Shown here: positions 16,625-26,437 of the stretch, piece after piece
How the letters are laid out: every line of letters begins with the position of its first letter
Numbering within the stretch: position 1 is the stretch's first letter
DNA from: Streptomyces sp. NBC_01255
GTDB taxonomy: Bacteria; Actinomycetota; Actinomycetes; Streptomycetales; Streptomycetaceae
Direction: 5' to 3'
Assembly: GCF_036226445.1 (NCBI RefSeq)
Contig: NZ_CP108474.1
Coordinates: 5,952,001 to 6,016,000 of the forward strand
Length of the DNA stretch: 64,000 bases
Notes under the pieces: generated by a model
Seen by the model: the letters and a program-made list of their open reading frames with translations, nothing else
Told to the model about the DNA's origin: nothing
Databases searched by the model: none
Made by a program: the position numbers and the translations under genes

Positions 16625-19180
16625 TCAGTCGCGGTACGACCGCACCTGCCAGACCTTGGCCCTGTCCAGGCGTACGGAGCCGCCTTCGGCGAAGATCCGG
16701 ACGCCGTCGCTGTCCGGGCTGGGGAAGATCTGGTCCGTGATCACGGCCTCGCCTTCGCCGCCGAACACCTCGACCGAGGACCAGTCGACCAGGATGCGGA
16801 GCTCGATCTTGCCGTTCCGGGGAGTCAGCGGTGCGCGCTGGACGCCGGGGAAGTCGCCGTGGAAGTCGACCGCACCCGAACGCGTCCGGTCGACGTACAG
16901 CTCCCGCGTCTTGTTGTCGTAGCCGATGACGGTCTCCTGGCCTTCGCCCGTGCGGACCTTGAACCCGAAACGCTCGGCGTCACCAAGGGTGAATGTCGCC
17001 CGGATGTCGAGCGCCTTGCCGTCGGCCCGGCCCGCTGCCAACGGCACGGATCCTTCCGCGATCCTGATGTCGCGCGCGCTGAACGAGGAGCCGTGGAGCG
17101 ACTCCACGGTGGACACCGGCTGCTGCGTCAGTCGGAGCCGGCCGTCCACGGTGCGCAGAGCCATCTCGCGCGGGACGCTCTGCGCGCTGCGCCAGGGGGA
17201 GGTCGGGATGTCGTTGCCGTACTGCCAGTTGTTCATCCAGCCGATCATGCGGCGCTTGCCGTCCGGGGCGTTCTCCCAGGAAACGGCGGCGTAGTAGTCC
17301 TTGCCGTAGTCGACCCAGTCGGCCCGCTGGAGACTTGAGACGGCCGGTTGGTCGGCGGCGACGAAGTGGTCGGCCAGGACGTGGCCCCAGCCGGCCGTGT
17401 TCATGTCGACGATCTGGAGGGTGGCCTGCTTGCCCTGGTGGGCGCGGAGGTCGAAGGAGGTCCAGTCCAGGCTGCCGCTGTCAGCGCCGGTCCTGCTCTG
17501 GACGACCTTTCCGTCGATGAGGAGATTGACCGTGGTCTCTGTCGAGCGGGGCCGTGCGGGGGTGTCGGACAGCATGACCTGGTCGAGCAGGATGTGCCCC
17601 CAGCCACCGGTGTTCTCGTCGACGACCTCGATGTGCGCGGTCCGGCCGGCGAGGTCGCCGAGGTCCCAGGAGACCCAGTTGAGCGACTCCGAGTCGGTGC
17701 CGGTGGCGCTGCGTACCGTCCTGCCGTCGACGACGAGCCGGACGGCGGTGGGCGCGGCGGATCCGGAGGGGTGATTGCCCCCGCCGATGAGGAGGTTGAG
17801 ATGCTTCGCGGTGACGGTGAACTCGGGCGAGGTGAGGGTGCCCGTGGTCGCGTCGCCGCCCAGGAACGTGTTCACCAGGCCGCCGCCCTCGTGTCCGGAC
17901 ACCTCGTGCTGCCCGGGCAGGGTGCCGGGTGCGGGGCCGTCGCCGAAGGCGGTGCCTGTGGCCGTCCAGGAGCCGTACGTGTCCTGCTCGAAGTCGGCGA
18001 GGGTCTCTCCCGCGGGGGCGGGGGAGCCGCCCATCACGGAGCCGGGGACGTGCGGGTGACGGCCGCCGGCCACCTTGAAGTTGAGGTATGGGCTGTCGAC
18101 AGTGAAGGGCGGTGAGGTGAGGATGCCGGTCTCGGCGTCGCCGTTGTGGAAGCTGTCGACGAGTCCCATGCCCTCGAAGCCGCTCGTGCCCGACGTCCCG
18201 GGCGCGGGCGCGGGGACCGGTCCCTCGCCGAAGGCGGTGCCGGTCGTCTGCCAGGTGCCGTAGTCGGCGCCTTCGAAGTCCTGCACCACTACTCCGGGCG
18301 GAGGCGTGTAGGAGCCGTCGTCGTCGGGCGTGAACCGCGTGCCGTCGAAGTCGCCGACGAAGTACTGGGCGGCCGAACCACCGGCGATGCCACCGGGGTT
18401 GATGTTGACGACGAGTACCCCCTTGACGCGCTTGGGGTCGCCGTCGACGGGCAGCGGGAACAGGTCCGGGCACTCCCAGACGCCGCCCACCGTGTTCTGC
18501 GGGCCGAAGTCGCTGAGATGCGTCCAGCTCTTGAGGTCCTTGGAGGAGTAGAATTGGACCCTGTGCTCGGTGGACAACGACACCGTCATCAGCCAGCTCT
18601 TGGTGGGTGCGTACCACTGGACCTTGGGGTCGCGGAACTCCTTCGATCCGATGTCGAGCACCGGGTTCCCGGCGTACTTGGTCCAGGTGCGGCCGCGGTC
18701 GGTGCTGTACGCCAGGGACTGGGCCTGCTTGCCGCTGTCCTTGTAGTGGCTGGTGTAGACGGCCACTATGGCGGGGTTCTCCGTGGTCCCGAACCCCGTG
18801 GTGTTGTCGTGGTCGACGACGGCGCTGCCCGAGAAGACCATCTCCTGGTCGTCGTGCGGGATGGCGAGGGTGAGTTCCCGCCAGTGCACCAGGTCCGTGC
18901 TGACGGCGTGGCCCCAGGACATGTTGCCCCAGGTGTTTCCGCTCGGGTTGTACTGGTAGAAGAGGTGGTACTCGCCCTGGAACCAGACCAGTCCGTTGGG
19001 GTCGTTCATCCAGTTCTTCGCGGGGCTGAAGTGGAACTGCGGGCGGTACGACTCCGTGTACGGCCGGCTGTCCTCCGCCGCCGCCTGCGGGGCGACGGCG
19101 GTGACGGTGAGCGCGCAGGTCGCGGCCGCGGCGGCGACGAGGCGCAGCGGGACACGACGGCGAGCGGGGACTCGGCTCAT
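16625..19180 (-). CDS. secreted GH32 fructanase (levanase/inulinase type) with nested inserted modules
   Basis: An 851-residue exported hydrolase releasing fructose from fructans or sucrose. A signal peptide spans about 1-35. The GH32 propeller carries the nucleophile Asp60 in WMNDPNG (57-63), RDP at 183-185 and the acid/base Glu236 in WECPD. The propeller is interrupted at about 300 by inserted beta-rich modules reaching 612, then resumes at ADWVDYGKDYYAAVSWENAP and ends in the C-terminal beta-sandwich. Within the insert, one module (302-375 plus 547-606) is itself split by a second complete copy (398-535). The start at 19180 has AGGAG eight bases upstream. Two LacI-type operators lie just upstream. 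Confidence 0.93.
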   Translation of the reverse strand: MSRVPARRRVPLRLVAAAAATCALTVTAVAPQAAAEDSRPYTESYRPQFHFSPAKNWMNDPNGLVWFQGEYHLFYQYNPSGNTWGNMSWGHAVSTDLVHWRELTLAIPHDDQEMVFSGSAVVDHDNTTGFGTTENPAIVAVYTSHYKDSGKQAQSLAYSTDRGRTWTKYAGNPVLDIGSKEFRDPKVQWYAPTKSWLMTVSLSTEHRVQFYSSKDLKSWTHLSDFGPQNTVGGVWECPDLFPLPVDGDPKRVKGVLVVNINPGGIAGGSAAQYFVGDFDGTRFTPDDDGSYTPPPGVVVQDFEGADYGTWQTTGTAFGEGPVPAPAPGTSGTSGFEGMGLVDSFHNGDAETGILTSPPFTVDSPYLNFKVAGGRHPHVPGSVMGGSPAPAGETLADFEQDTYGSWTATGTAFGDGPAPGTLPGQHEVSGHEGGGLVNTFLGGDATTGTLTSPEFTVTAKHLNLLIGGGNHPSGSAAPTAVRLVVDGRTVRSATGTDSESLNWVSWDLGDLAGRTAHIEVVDENTGGWGHILLDQVMLSDTPARPRSTETTVNLLIDGKVVQSRTGADSGSLDWTSFDLRAHQGKQATLQIVDMNTAGWGHVLADHFVAADQPAVSSLQRADWVDYGKDYYAAVSWENAPDGKRRMIGWMNNWQYGNDIPTSPWRSAQSVPREMALRTVDGRLRLTQQPVSTVESLHGSSFSARDIRIAEGSVPLAAGRADGKALDIRATFTLGDAERFGFKVRTGEGQETVIGYDNKTRELYVDRTRSGAVDFHGDFPGVQRAPLTPRNGKIELRILVDWSSVEVFGGEGEAVITDQIFPSPDSDGVRIFAEGGSVRLDRAKVWQVRSYRD

Positions 19181-19287
19181 TGTTTCTCCTGCACTGGGGG
19201 CGGCGGCGTCGAGTCCGCGTCCGCTGCGGGCGTACGACGTCGGGGGATTCGCAGTGCCGGGCGGTGGGGGCGACCCGGGAAGCGGGA

Positions 19288-19317
19288 TGTCATCGATGAC
19301 ATGTGACAGCGATGACA
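19288..19317. promoter_or_regulatory. tandem LacI-type operators before the fructanase
   Basis: TGTCATCGATGACA (19288-19301) is a perfect palindrome, extendable by one base each side. A one-mismatch copy, TGACAGCGATGACA, lies at 19304-19317. The 16-bp start-to-start spacing is the same as in the pair at 20544-20573. They are probable binding sites of the LacI protein at 23844. Confidence 0.75.
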
Positions 19318-19393
19318 TCCGCTGGGGAGTGATGATGTGCGGGCTCCGGGCGGCGCGTCAATGGCCTGGGCCGAGTTCGTTCGGACCGCTGGT

Positions 19394-20365
19394 TCAGCCG
19401 GCGGCGTGTCCGATCGCGGGTGCCGGCAGGCGCAGTTGGCCGGCCCAGGGCGGGTTCGGCCCGGCGACGCCGCAGGTCAGCGCGGCCACCTGGGAGGCGA
19501 AGACGCAGGCGTCGAAGACGTCGTCGACCCGAAGGTCCGTCTGGCGCCCACCGAGGAGCCCCTTGGTGCCGAGGTGGTGCAGGAGCCCTGCGGTGAAGGA
19601 GTCGCCGGCTCCGACGGTGTCGATCACGGCGGTCGGGGGCGCCGGTACGGAGGTCCGCTCGCCGTTCAGCGAGGCGACCGCGCCGCGCTCCCCGCGGGTG
19701 ATCACGACGAGCGGGACGCCCGCCGTGTGCCAGGCGTCGCAGGCTCGCTCGATCGTGTACCCGGGCAGCAGCAGTTCCAGGTCGTCCTCGCTCAGCCGGA
19801 GGATGTCCGCGAGCGCGCACCAGCGCGGCAGGCGTTCGCGGTAGACCTCCGGTGCCACGAGCAGCGGCCGGACGTTCGGATCGATGGAGATCGTGGCCGT
19901 GGCGGAGGCGCGGGCGAGGAACTCCTCGACGATCATGGCGCCGGGCTCGCGCACCAGGGCCAGGGAGCCCGAGTGCAGGCAGGCTGTGGAGGCGAGGTCC
20001 GTCGTGGCGAGTTCGTCCGCCGTCCACTGCCAGTCCGCGGTGCCCTGGGCGTGGAACGAGTACGCGGCCCGGCCCTGGGCGTCGAGCTCGGCGACGGCCA
20101 GCGTGCTGGGCTCGGCCGCGCGTACGGCGGCCGTGAGGTCGACCCCCGAAGCTTCCAGGTGATCGCGGAACAGGCGGCCGAAGACGTCGTCGGACAGCCG
20201 CGCCAGGAAGCGGGCGGGCGTGCCCAACCGGGCGAGCGCCACAGCCGTGTTCGCGGGACCGCCGCCCGGCAGGACCTGCAGGGCAAGCTCGCCCGGCGTG
20301 GGTGCGGGGACGGCGAAGGCGTCCGCGACGCATTCTCCGAGGACGGTGACCAGAGGCAGGCGCAT
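19394..20365 (-). CDS. PfkB family carbohydrate kinase (fructokinase)
   Basis: A 323-residue ribokinase-type sugar kinase. It starts LPLVTVLGECVADAFAVPAP, has the substrate-site GGGPANTAVALARLG near residue 35, and the catalytic/anion-hole DTVGAGDSFTAGLL near the C-terminus. It would phosphorylate the fructose released by the GH32 enzyme and taken up by the ABC transporter next door. The start is ATG 20365, with GGAGAG upstream. It is divergent from the transporter operon and shares the operator pair at 20544-20573. Confidence 0.9.
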   Translation of the reverse strand: MRLPLVTVLGECVADAFAVPAPTPGELALQVLPGGGPANTAVALARLGTPARFLARLSDDVFGRLFRDHLEASGVDLTAAVRAAEPSTLAVAELDAQGRAAYSFHAQGTADWQWTADELATTDLASTACLHSGSLALVREPGAMIVEEFLARASATATISIDPNVRPLLVAPEVYRERLPRWCALADILRLSEDDLELLLPGYTIERACDAWHTAGVPLVVITRGERGAVASLNGERTSVPAPPTAVIDTVGAGDSFTAGLLHHLGTKGLLGGRQTDLRVDDVFDACVFASQVAALTCGVAGPNPPWAGQLRLPAPAIGHAAG

Positions 20366-20543
20366 GGCTCATTCTCTCCAGGCTGGCAGCGCGAAAGGCT
20401 GCGTTGGCAAAGGGTCTTGAGGAAGCTCACGGAGAGCGGCGCTCTCGATGTGAGGCGGTGCGGCCGGGCGACGTTGCCGAGTTGTGACGGGGTGAAGGCA
20501 TTGACGTTTCCGGGTGATGGAGTTCATCATCCTCCGCAAGCGG

Positions 20544-20573
20544 TGTCAACGATGACATAGGTCAACGCTGACA
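20544..20573. promoter_or_regulatory. tandem LacI-type operators between kinase and transporter
   Basis: TGTCAACGATGACA (20544-20557) and GGTCAACGCTGACA (20560-20573) match the consensus TGTCANCGNTGACA. They lie in the 300-bp divergent gap (20366-20665) between the kinase and the binding-protein gene, so one site pair can control both. Nothing else is seen in that gap. Confidence 0.75.
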
Positions 20574-20665
20574 CCGCCTCCAGTGCATTCGACAGCAGCA
20601 GTCCTCATGCGCCGCAGCCCTCGATCCGCGCGGCCGTTCCGCCCTCGTCCAGCAGGAGATCAGTC

Positions 20666-21679
20666 ATGCTTCGCAGAAACCGCACCGCCCGCGCCTCCCT
20701 CGGATTCACCGCTCTCGCCGCCGTCTCGGCGCTGACTCTGACGGCCTGCGGCTCCGGTGCGCAGGGAGGGTCCGGCGGTGGCGGAACCAAGGTCGGGCTG
20801 ATCACCAAGACCGACACGAACCCGTTCTTCGTGAAGATGAAGGAGGGCGCCGAGCAGGCGGCGAAGGACAACGGCGTCGAACTCGTCAGCGCGGCCGGGA
20901 AGTTCGACGGCGACAACGCGGGCCAGGTCACCGCCATCGAGAACATGCTCAACTCCGGCGTGAAGGGCATCCTCATCACGCCCAACGACTCCAAGGCGAT
21001 CGTCCCCGCCCTCGAGAAGGCACGTGCCAAGGGCGTCCTGGTCATCGCGCTCGACAGCCCGACCGAGCCGCAGGACGCCACCGACGCCCTCTTCGCCACC
21101 GACAACGTCAAGGCGGGCGAGCTCATCGGCCGGTACGCCAAGGCCGCCATGGCCGGCAAGGACGCGAAGATCGCCACTCTGGACCTCGCGCCCGGCGTCG
21201 CGGTGGGCGTGCAGCGCCACCAGGGCTTCCTCAAGGGCTTCGGCGTCGCGGAGGGCGACCCGTCCATCGTGTGCATGCAGGACACCGGCGGCGACCAGGC
21301 CAAGGGCCAGACGGCCATGGAGAACTGCCTCCAGAAGTCGCCCGACATCAGCGTCGTCTACACGATCAACGAACCGGCCGCGCTGGGCGCCTACACCGCG
21401 CTCAAGGCGAAGGGCCTGGAGAGGAAGGTGCTGGTCGTGTCCGTCGACGGCGGCTGCACCGGCACGAAGGCCGTCAAGGAAGGCAAGATCGCGGCGACCT
21501 CGCAGCAGTACCCGCTCCAGATGGCGTCCCAGGGCGTCAAGGCGGTCGCCGACTTCGCCAAGAGCGGCAAGAAGGCCTCCGGCTACACCGACACCGGCGT
21601 CACCCTCATCACCGACGCGGCCAAGCCGGGAGTCGACGCCGAGGACACCGCGTACGGCCTGGAGAAGTGCTGGGGCTGA
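20666..21679 (+). CDS. sugar ABC transporter substrate-binding lipoprotein
   Basis: A 337-residue class I (ribose/fructose type) periplasmic-binding-protein-like lipoprotein. The signal ends in the lipobox LTAC. The mature protein starts VGLITKTDTNPFFVKMKEGA and has ITPNDSKAIVPALEKARAKG and VLVIALDSPT, typical of the family. It captures a monosaccharide, most likely fructose, given the fructanase and fructokinase beside it. The start ATG 20666 has AGGAG seven bases upstream. First gene of the transporter operon, 229 bp before the permease. Confidence 0.9.
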   Translation: MLRRNRTARASLGFTALAAVSALTLTACGSGAQGGSGGGGTKVGLITKTDTNPFFVKMKEGAEQAAKDNGVELVSAAGKFDGDNAGQVTAIENMLNSGVKGILITPNDSKAIVPALEKARAKGVLVIALDSPTEPQDATDALFATDNVKAGELIGRYAKAAMAGKDAKIATLDLAPGVAVGVQRHQGFLKGFGVAEGDPSIVCMQDTGGDQAKGQTAMENCLQKSPDISVVYTINEPAALGAYTALKAKGLERKVLVVSVDGGCTGTKAVKEGKIAATSQQYPLQMASQGVKAVADFAKSGKKASGYTDTGVTLITDAAKPGVDAEDTAYGLEKCWG

Positions 21680-21908
21680 GCCCCGGGCATCAGGGCGCGC
21701 CGCGGAAGTCCTCTCCTGACCGGTCGCTCCCGCGGCCCAACGATCGGGACCCGACCTCCCGGCACCTGAGGTCGGGCCCGCCCCGCGCGCCGAGAGGATC
21801 ACCCGCGCGCCACTCTCCGGCGACCGCCTCCCGCGGCGAACAGCCCTCCGGCATGTACTCCCTGACGAACCTCGCTCCGCCGACCACCGACCACCGGCAA
21901 GGACCACC

Positions 21909-22900
21909 ATGACTGCCACACCCCTGCCTTACGACCAGCTGAAAGGACCGACCACGGTCCGCCGGCTGCTCGCCACACCGACCACGGGCCCACTCGCCGC
22001 CCTGTTGCTGGCCTGTGTCTTCTTCTCCCTGACGACCGAGCAGTTCCTCTCCGGCGGCAACTTCTCGCTGATCGTCCAGCAGGTCATGGTCGTGGGCACG
22101 CTGGCCATCGGTCAGACCTTGATCATCCTCACCGCCGGCATCGACCTCTCCTGTGGCGCCGTCATGGCGTTCGGCAGCATCGTCATCGCCAAGACGGCTG
22201 CCGAGGGCGGCCTCCCACCGCTCGCCGCGATCACTCTCGGCCTGCTCGTCAGTGCGGCCTTCGGCCTGGTCAACGGCCTGCTGGTGCAGCTGATCCCGCT
22301 CCCGCCGTTCATCGTCACCCTCGGCATGCTGAACGTGGCGTTCGCGCTGACCCACATCTACTCGGCCGAGCAGACGATCACCGACCTCCCCGCGCCACTG
22401 ACCGCCCTCGGCGAGACCTTCCCCCTGGGCAACACCGACATCACCTACGGCTCGCTCGTGACGATCGCCCTGTTCCTGCTCTTCGCCTACGCGCTGAGCG
22501 GCACGTCCTGGGGCCGCCATGTGTACGCGCTCGGCAACAGCCCCGAGGCCGCCCGCCTCAACGGCATCCGCACCTCCCGGCTGACGATCGGCCTCTACAC
22601 CCTGGCCGGAGCCGTCTACGGAATCGCCGCACTGCTCCTGATCTCCCGCACCGGCGTCGGCGACCCGCAGGCCGGCCAGACCGACAACCTGGACAGCATC
22701 ACCGCCGTTGTCCTCGGCGGCACCAGTCTCTTCGGCGGGCGCGGCTCCGTCCTCGGCACCTTCATCGGCGTCCTCATCGTCGGTGTGTTCCGCAACGGCC
22801 TCCAGCTGATGGGCGTCGCCTCCATCTACCAGACCCTGATCACCGGCGTCCTGGTGATCCTGGCCGTGACCGTCGACCAGATCTCCCGGAGGAAGGCACG

Positions 22901-22904
<4 letters not shown>
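21909..22904 (+). CDS. sugar ABC transporter permease
   Basis: A 331-residue membrane protein with about eight to ten hydrophobic segments. It has the family signatures LTAGIDLSCGAVMAFGSIVI and ARLNGIRTSRLTIGLYTLAG. The start lies after a 229-bp gap and is preceded by CAAGGACCACC. It ends by a 4-bp ATGA overlap with the ATPase gene. It forms the channel for the fructose-type transporter. Confidence 0.92.
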
Positions 22905-23734
<830 letters not shown>

Positions 23735-23843
23735 TTCGCCGCAGGGGCGACGCCACGCGGACCACAGGGTCGCCGCACACCCAGGACAGCGGGCCCGGCC
23801 CGGGCAGGGGCCGGGCCCGACGAACGCACAGGAACGGTGGTAC

Positions 23844-24887
23844 ATGGCTGCGAACCGCCGCCCCACACTGGCCGATGTCGCCAGGGAAGTGGGCGTCAGC
23901 GCCAAGACGGTGTCCCGGGTGCTCAACGAGGACGGGCCGAGTTCCCCCCAGACCCGCGAGCGCGTGCTCGCCGCAGTCGAAAAGCTCGGCTTCCAGCCGA
24001 ACCTGATGGCCCGCAACATCCGGGTCGGTGGCCCCGACACCACCGTCGGCCTGGTCGTGCCCGACCTCGGCAACCCCTTCTTCGGCACCGTCGCCGGCGG
24101 CATCGAGGACCTCGTGCGTGGCCGGGGGCTCACCCTGCTCATGGGCTCGTCGGCCGAAGACCCGGACCGGGAAAGGGTGTTGATCCAGACCTTCCTCGCC
24201 CGACGCGTCAGCATGTTGATGGTCGTCCCCGCGTTCGGAGCCGACCACAGCCACCTCAGGGCACCGCGCGCGGCGGGTCTGCCGGTGGTGTTCCTCGACC
24301 GGCCGGGAGTCGGACTGTCCGCCGACTGCGTCGTCAGCTCCAACCGGGCCGGCGTCCACGAGGGCGTCTCCCACCTCATCGCCCGCGGCCACCGCCGGAT
24401 CGGCTTCATCGGAGACCTTCCCGCCCAGCTCTACACCCGGCGCGAGCGTCTCGCCGGCTACCGCTCGGCGCTCGCCGAGGCCGGCCTGCCCTACGACGGG
24501 ACCCTGGTGACCGGCGCGCACAGTCAGGACGAGGCCGCCGCTGAGACCACCGCCCTCCTCGACCTGCCGCATCCCCCCACCGCCCTGTTCGCGGCGAACA
24601 ACATCATGGCTCTCGGGGTCATCGCCCAGCTCACCCGTGCGGGGCGCAAGGACATCGCGCTGGTCACCTTCGACGACCTTCCGCTCGCCGAGGTCCTCGA
24701 ACCGGCCCTGACCGTCGTGGCCCAGGACCCGGCGGCCATCGGCGAGGCGGCGGCCAGGACCGCCCTCGCCCGCCTGGACGGCGACCGCACCCGCGCCCGG
24801 ACCATCATGGTCCCCACCCGTCTGATGGTCCGCGGCTCCAGCGAACAGCTTCCGCACCCCGCTGAGCCGGCACCGGCCACGAGCTGA
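23844..24887 (+). CDS. LacI family regulator of the fructan locus
   Basis: A 347-residue repressor. The HTH and hinge read PTLADVAREVGVSAKTVSRV then LNEDGPSSPQTRERV and KLGFQPNLMARNIR. The sugar-binding core follows, starting VGLVVPDLGNPFFGTVAGGI. The start is ATG 23844, with AGGAACGG upstream; the longer frame to the left is not family-like. It closes the transporter operon and most likely binds the four TGTCANCGNTGACA sites, with fructose or a phosphate of it as inducer. No operator lies directly in front of its own gene, so autoregulation would go through the operon promoter. Confidence 0.9.
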   Translation: MAANRRPTLADVAREVGVSAKTVSRVLNEDGPSSPQTRERVLAAVEKLGFQPNLMARNIRVGGPDTTVGLVVPDLGNPFFGTVAGGIEDLVRGRGLTLLMGSSAEDPDRERVLIQTFLARRVSMLMVVPAFGADHSHLRAPRAAGLPVVFLDRPGVGLSADCVVSSNRAGVHEGVSHLIARGHRRIGFIGDLPAQLYTRRERLAGYRSALAEAGLPYDGTLVTGAHSQDEAAAETTALLDLPHPPTALFAANNIMALGVIAQLTRAGRKDIALVTFDDLPLAEVLEPALTVVAQDPAAIGEAAARTALARLDGDRTRARTIMVPTRLMVRGSSEQLPHPAEPAPATS

Positions 24888-25069
24888 GCGCCACGACCCT
24901 GGCGTCCCTACCGGCCACTCTCCACCGGAAAAGAGGCACAGGCGCCCGTCTCGGATGCGGAGCGGGATCCGGGCTCCGGGTTCCTGCTCGGGGCGGCGTG
25001 CCAACTCGCACAGCACTGCTCATGCCTCGTCCGCCGGAATGCCGGTACGACGGGGACGGTAGCCGTCGT

Positions 25070-25425
25070 GGAACTCCGCCCCCGATCTCGCGATCCTGCG
25101 GGAAGACGCGCAAAAGCAGGGCAAGCGCTACACCTTCGACGACGTCCTGCTGATCGCGGAGGTGGTGTCGGTCTCCTCGGCGGGCAAGGACTGCGACGAC
25201 TGCACCGCCAAGTACGGCCGCTACGGCATCCCCGTCTACCTGGTGGTGGATCCGTACGCGGCGGAGGTCGTCGTCCATACTCAGCCCACCGGAACCGGCT
25301 ACATCGCGGCACACACGCACCAGTACGGCGCCGGCAAGCTCCCCATCGACCTGGCCGACGGACGCACCTTCGCCCTCTACCTGGACGGACTGCCCCGACC
25401 CGAACCGGAGACCGGCGCGCGCTGA
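25070..25425 (+). pseudogene. 5'-truncated Uma2 gene
   Basis: The last ~115 codons of an Uma2 protein, from NSAPDLAILREDAQKQGKRY to the stop. It is about 90% identical at DNA level to the intact gene at 15548, and the similarity runs past the stop (GCTGGTGGCCGGGAA). The first ~65 codons are missing, with the break at about 25070. A GTG at 25162 is in frame but would leave only the C-terminal half of the fold. The repeat brackets the fructan locus. Confidence 0.85.
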
Positions 25426-25566
25426 CGGGCACGCCGCTGGTGGCCGGGAATGAGTCGGCGTCCCAGCGCCAGACGTATTACGTAGCGTGACCACCCGCCC
25501 GAGTGCACCTGGCGGGGTGTGTAGGGCCTACAGCAGGCCCACAGAGTGATGGCGAGCCGCAGGGGG

Positions 25567-25763
25567 GGGGCGGAGTCGACCCGAGATTCGCGGGCGCGGG
25601 GGAGCGTGGCGACAGCGGTGCAGCGAACGCTGCACAGTCCTCGATCGAGCGGGATCGAAGGGGGACGCAGCCGGATGGAATCCGATGGATATGTCCGGTC
25701 CTTCGGCATCGCCGCAGGTGAGACGCGTCACTGAAATGGGTTCGAGTCCCACCCGCCCCACCA
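25567..25763 (+). repeat. tRNA-3'-end-like repeat, copy 2
   Basis: The better preserved copy. It begins GGGGCGGAGTCGACCC, whose first seven bases can pair with CCGCCCC at the other end, before ACCA. A T-arm-like TGGGTTCGAGTCCCA precedes that acceptor strand, and a hairpin GTGCAGC/GCTGCAC around GAAC lies at about 25619-25636. The 197-base length is too long for a tRNA and short for a tmRNA; no peptide tag or anticodon arm is evident. It could be a tmRNA/tRNA-derived RNA gene or an attachment-site relic. Between 25426 and 25924 nothing else gene-like is seen; a run of nine G lies at 25562-25570. Confidence 0.5.
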
Positions 25764-25924
25764 CTCGCCCGTGGTCGCAGGAAGGTTTTTCCCTGTGGCC
25801 ATGGGCTCTTTCGCGCCAGGGGTTCGTTCTCCCGCCTGACGGTGCACCGCCTGTGACGCGCATCACGGCAACGACACGCCGGGGTCACCCGGACGGCTCG
25901 CGCGGGTCGGGGAGTCATGGTCCG

Positions 25925-26437
25925 TCAGTACGCGCGCAGGTACACCCTGGTTCGGACGGCCTCGACGTCTCCCAGGTGGATCTCGATCCAGGAGACCTCG
26001 CGGCGTCGGTGGTCCTCCACGCAGGGCGGGCAGACGCCTGCATGAAGGGCGTCCGGCACGGTTTCCGGCTCGGGGAGACCGAAGTGTCGGAAGTGCTCGG
26101 ACGAGGGTGTGGGGCGCACCTTCCACCGCTCCAGCGGCTCCTCGGGGGCGAGGTCCTCCGCCAGCCGTATGGCGGTCGTCCGGTCCGTGCGGAAGGTGAG
26201 GAGGTAGATGTCCTCCTGAGGGTTGACCTGTACGGCCCCCTTCACGTCGGCCGCACCCTTGGGGACTTCCACCTTCATGAACGCTGCCGCCTCGGTGGCT
26301 CCGGCGCCCTTCTTCCAGTGCGGGTATATGTCCTCCCGCGCGGCACGCGCCGGGTCCGCCGCGGAACAGGAAGCCACCAGCAGTGCGGAGGCCAGGGTGG
26401 CGCTCAGGGTTCCGTACGCCCTGTGCCGCCTGCTCAC
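25925..26437 (-). CDS. lipoprotein of WXG-like cassette B
   Basis: A 170-residue lipoprotein with lipobox LVASC, paralogous to the one at 12334. Shared parts are EAAAFMKVEVPKGAADVKGA, the YLLTF strand and the CPPCVEDHRRR segment near the end. It starts at GTG 26437, overlapping the stop of the large gene by GTGA, with a purine-rich site upstream. It is likely membrane-anchored outside the cell. Function is unknown. Confidence 0.85.
   Translation of the reverse strand: MSRRHRAYGTLSATLASALLVASCSAADPARAAREDIYPHWKKGAGATEAAAFMKVEVPKGAADVKGAVQVNPQEDIYLLTFRTDRTTAIRLAEDLAPEEPLERWKVRPTPSSEHFRHFGLPEPETVPDALHAGVCPPCVEDHRRREVSWIEIHLGDVEAVRTRVYLRAY

Noticed and set aside
25567..25763. tmRNA gene
   Set aside because: Too short, no tag reading frame ending in Ala-Ala, and the acceptor end differs from what I expect for an actinobacterial ssrA.
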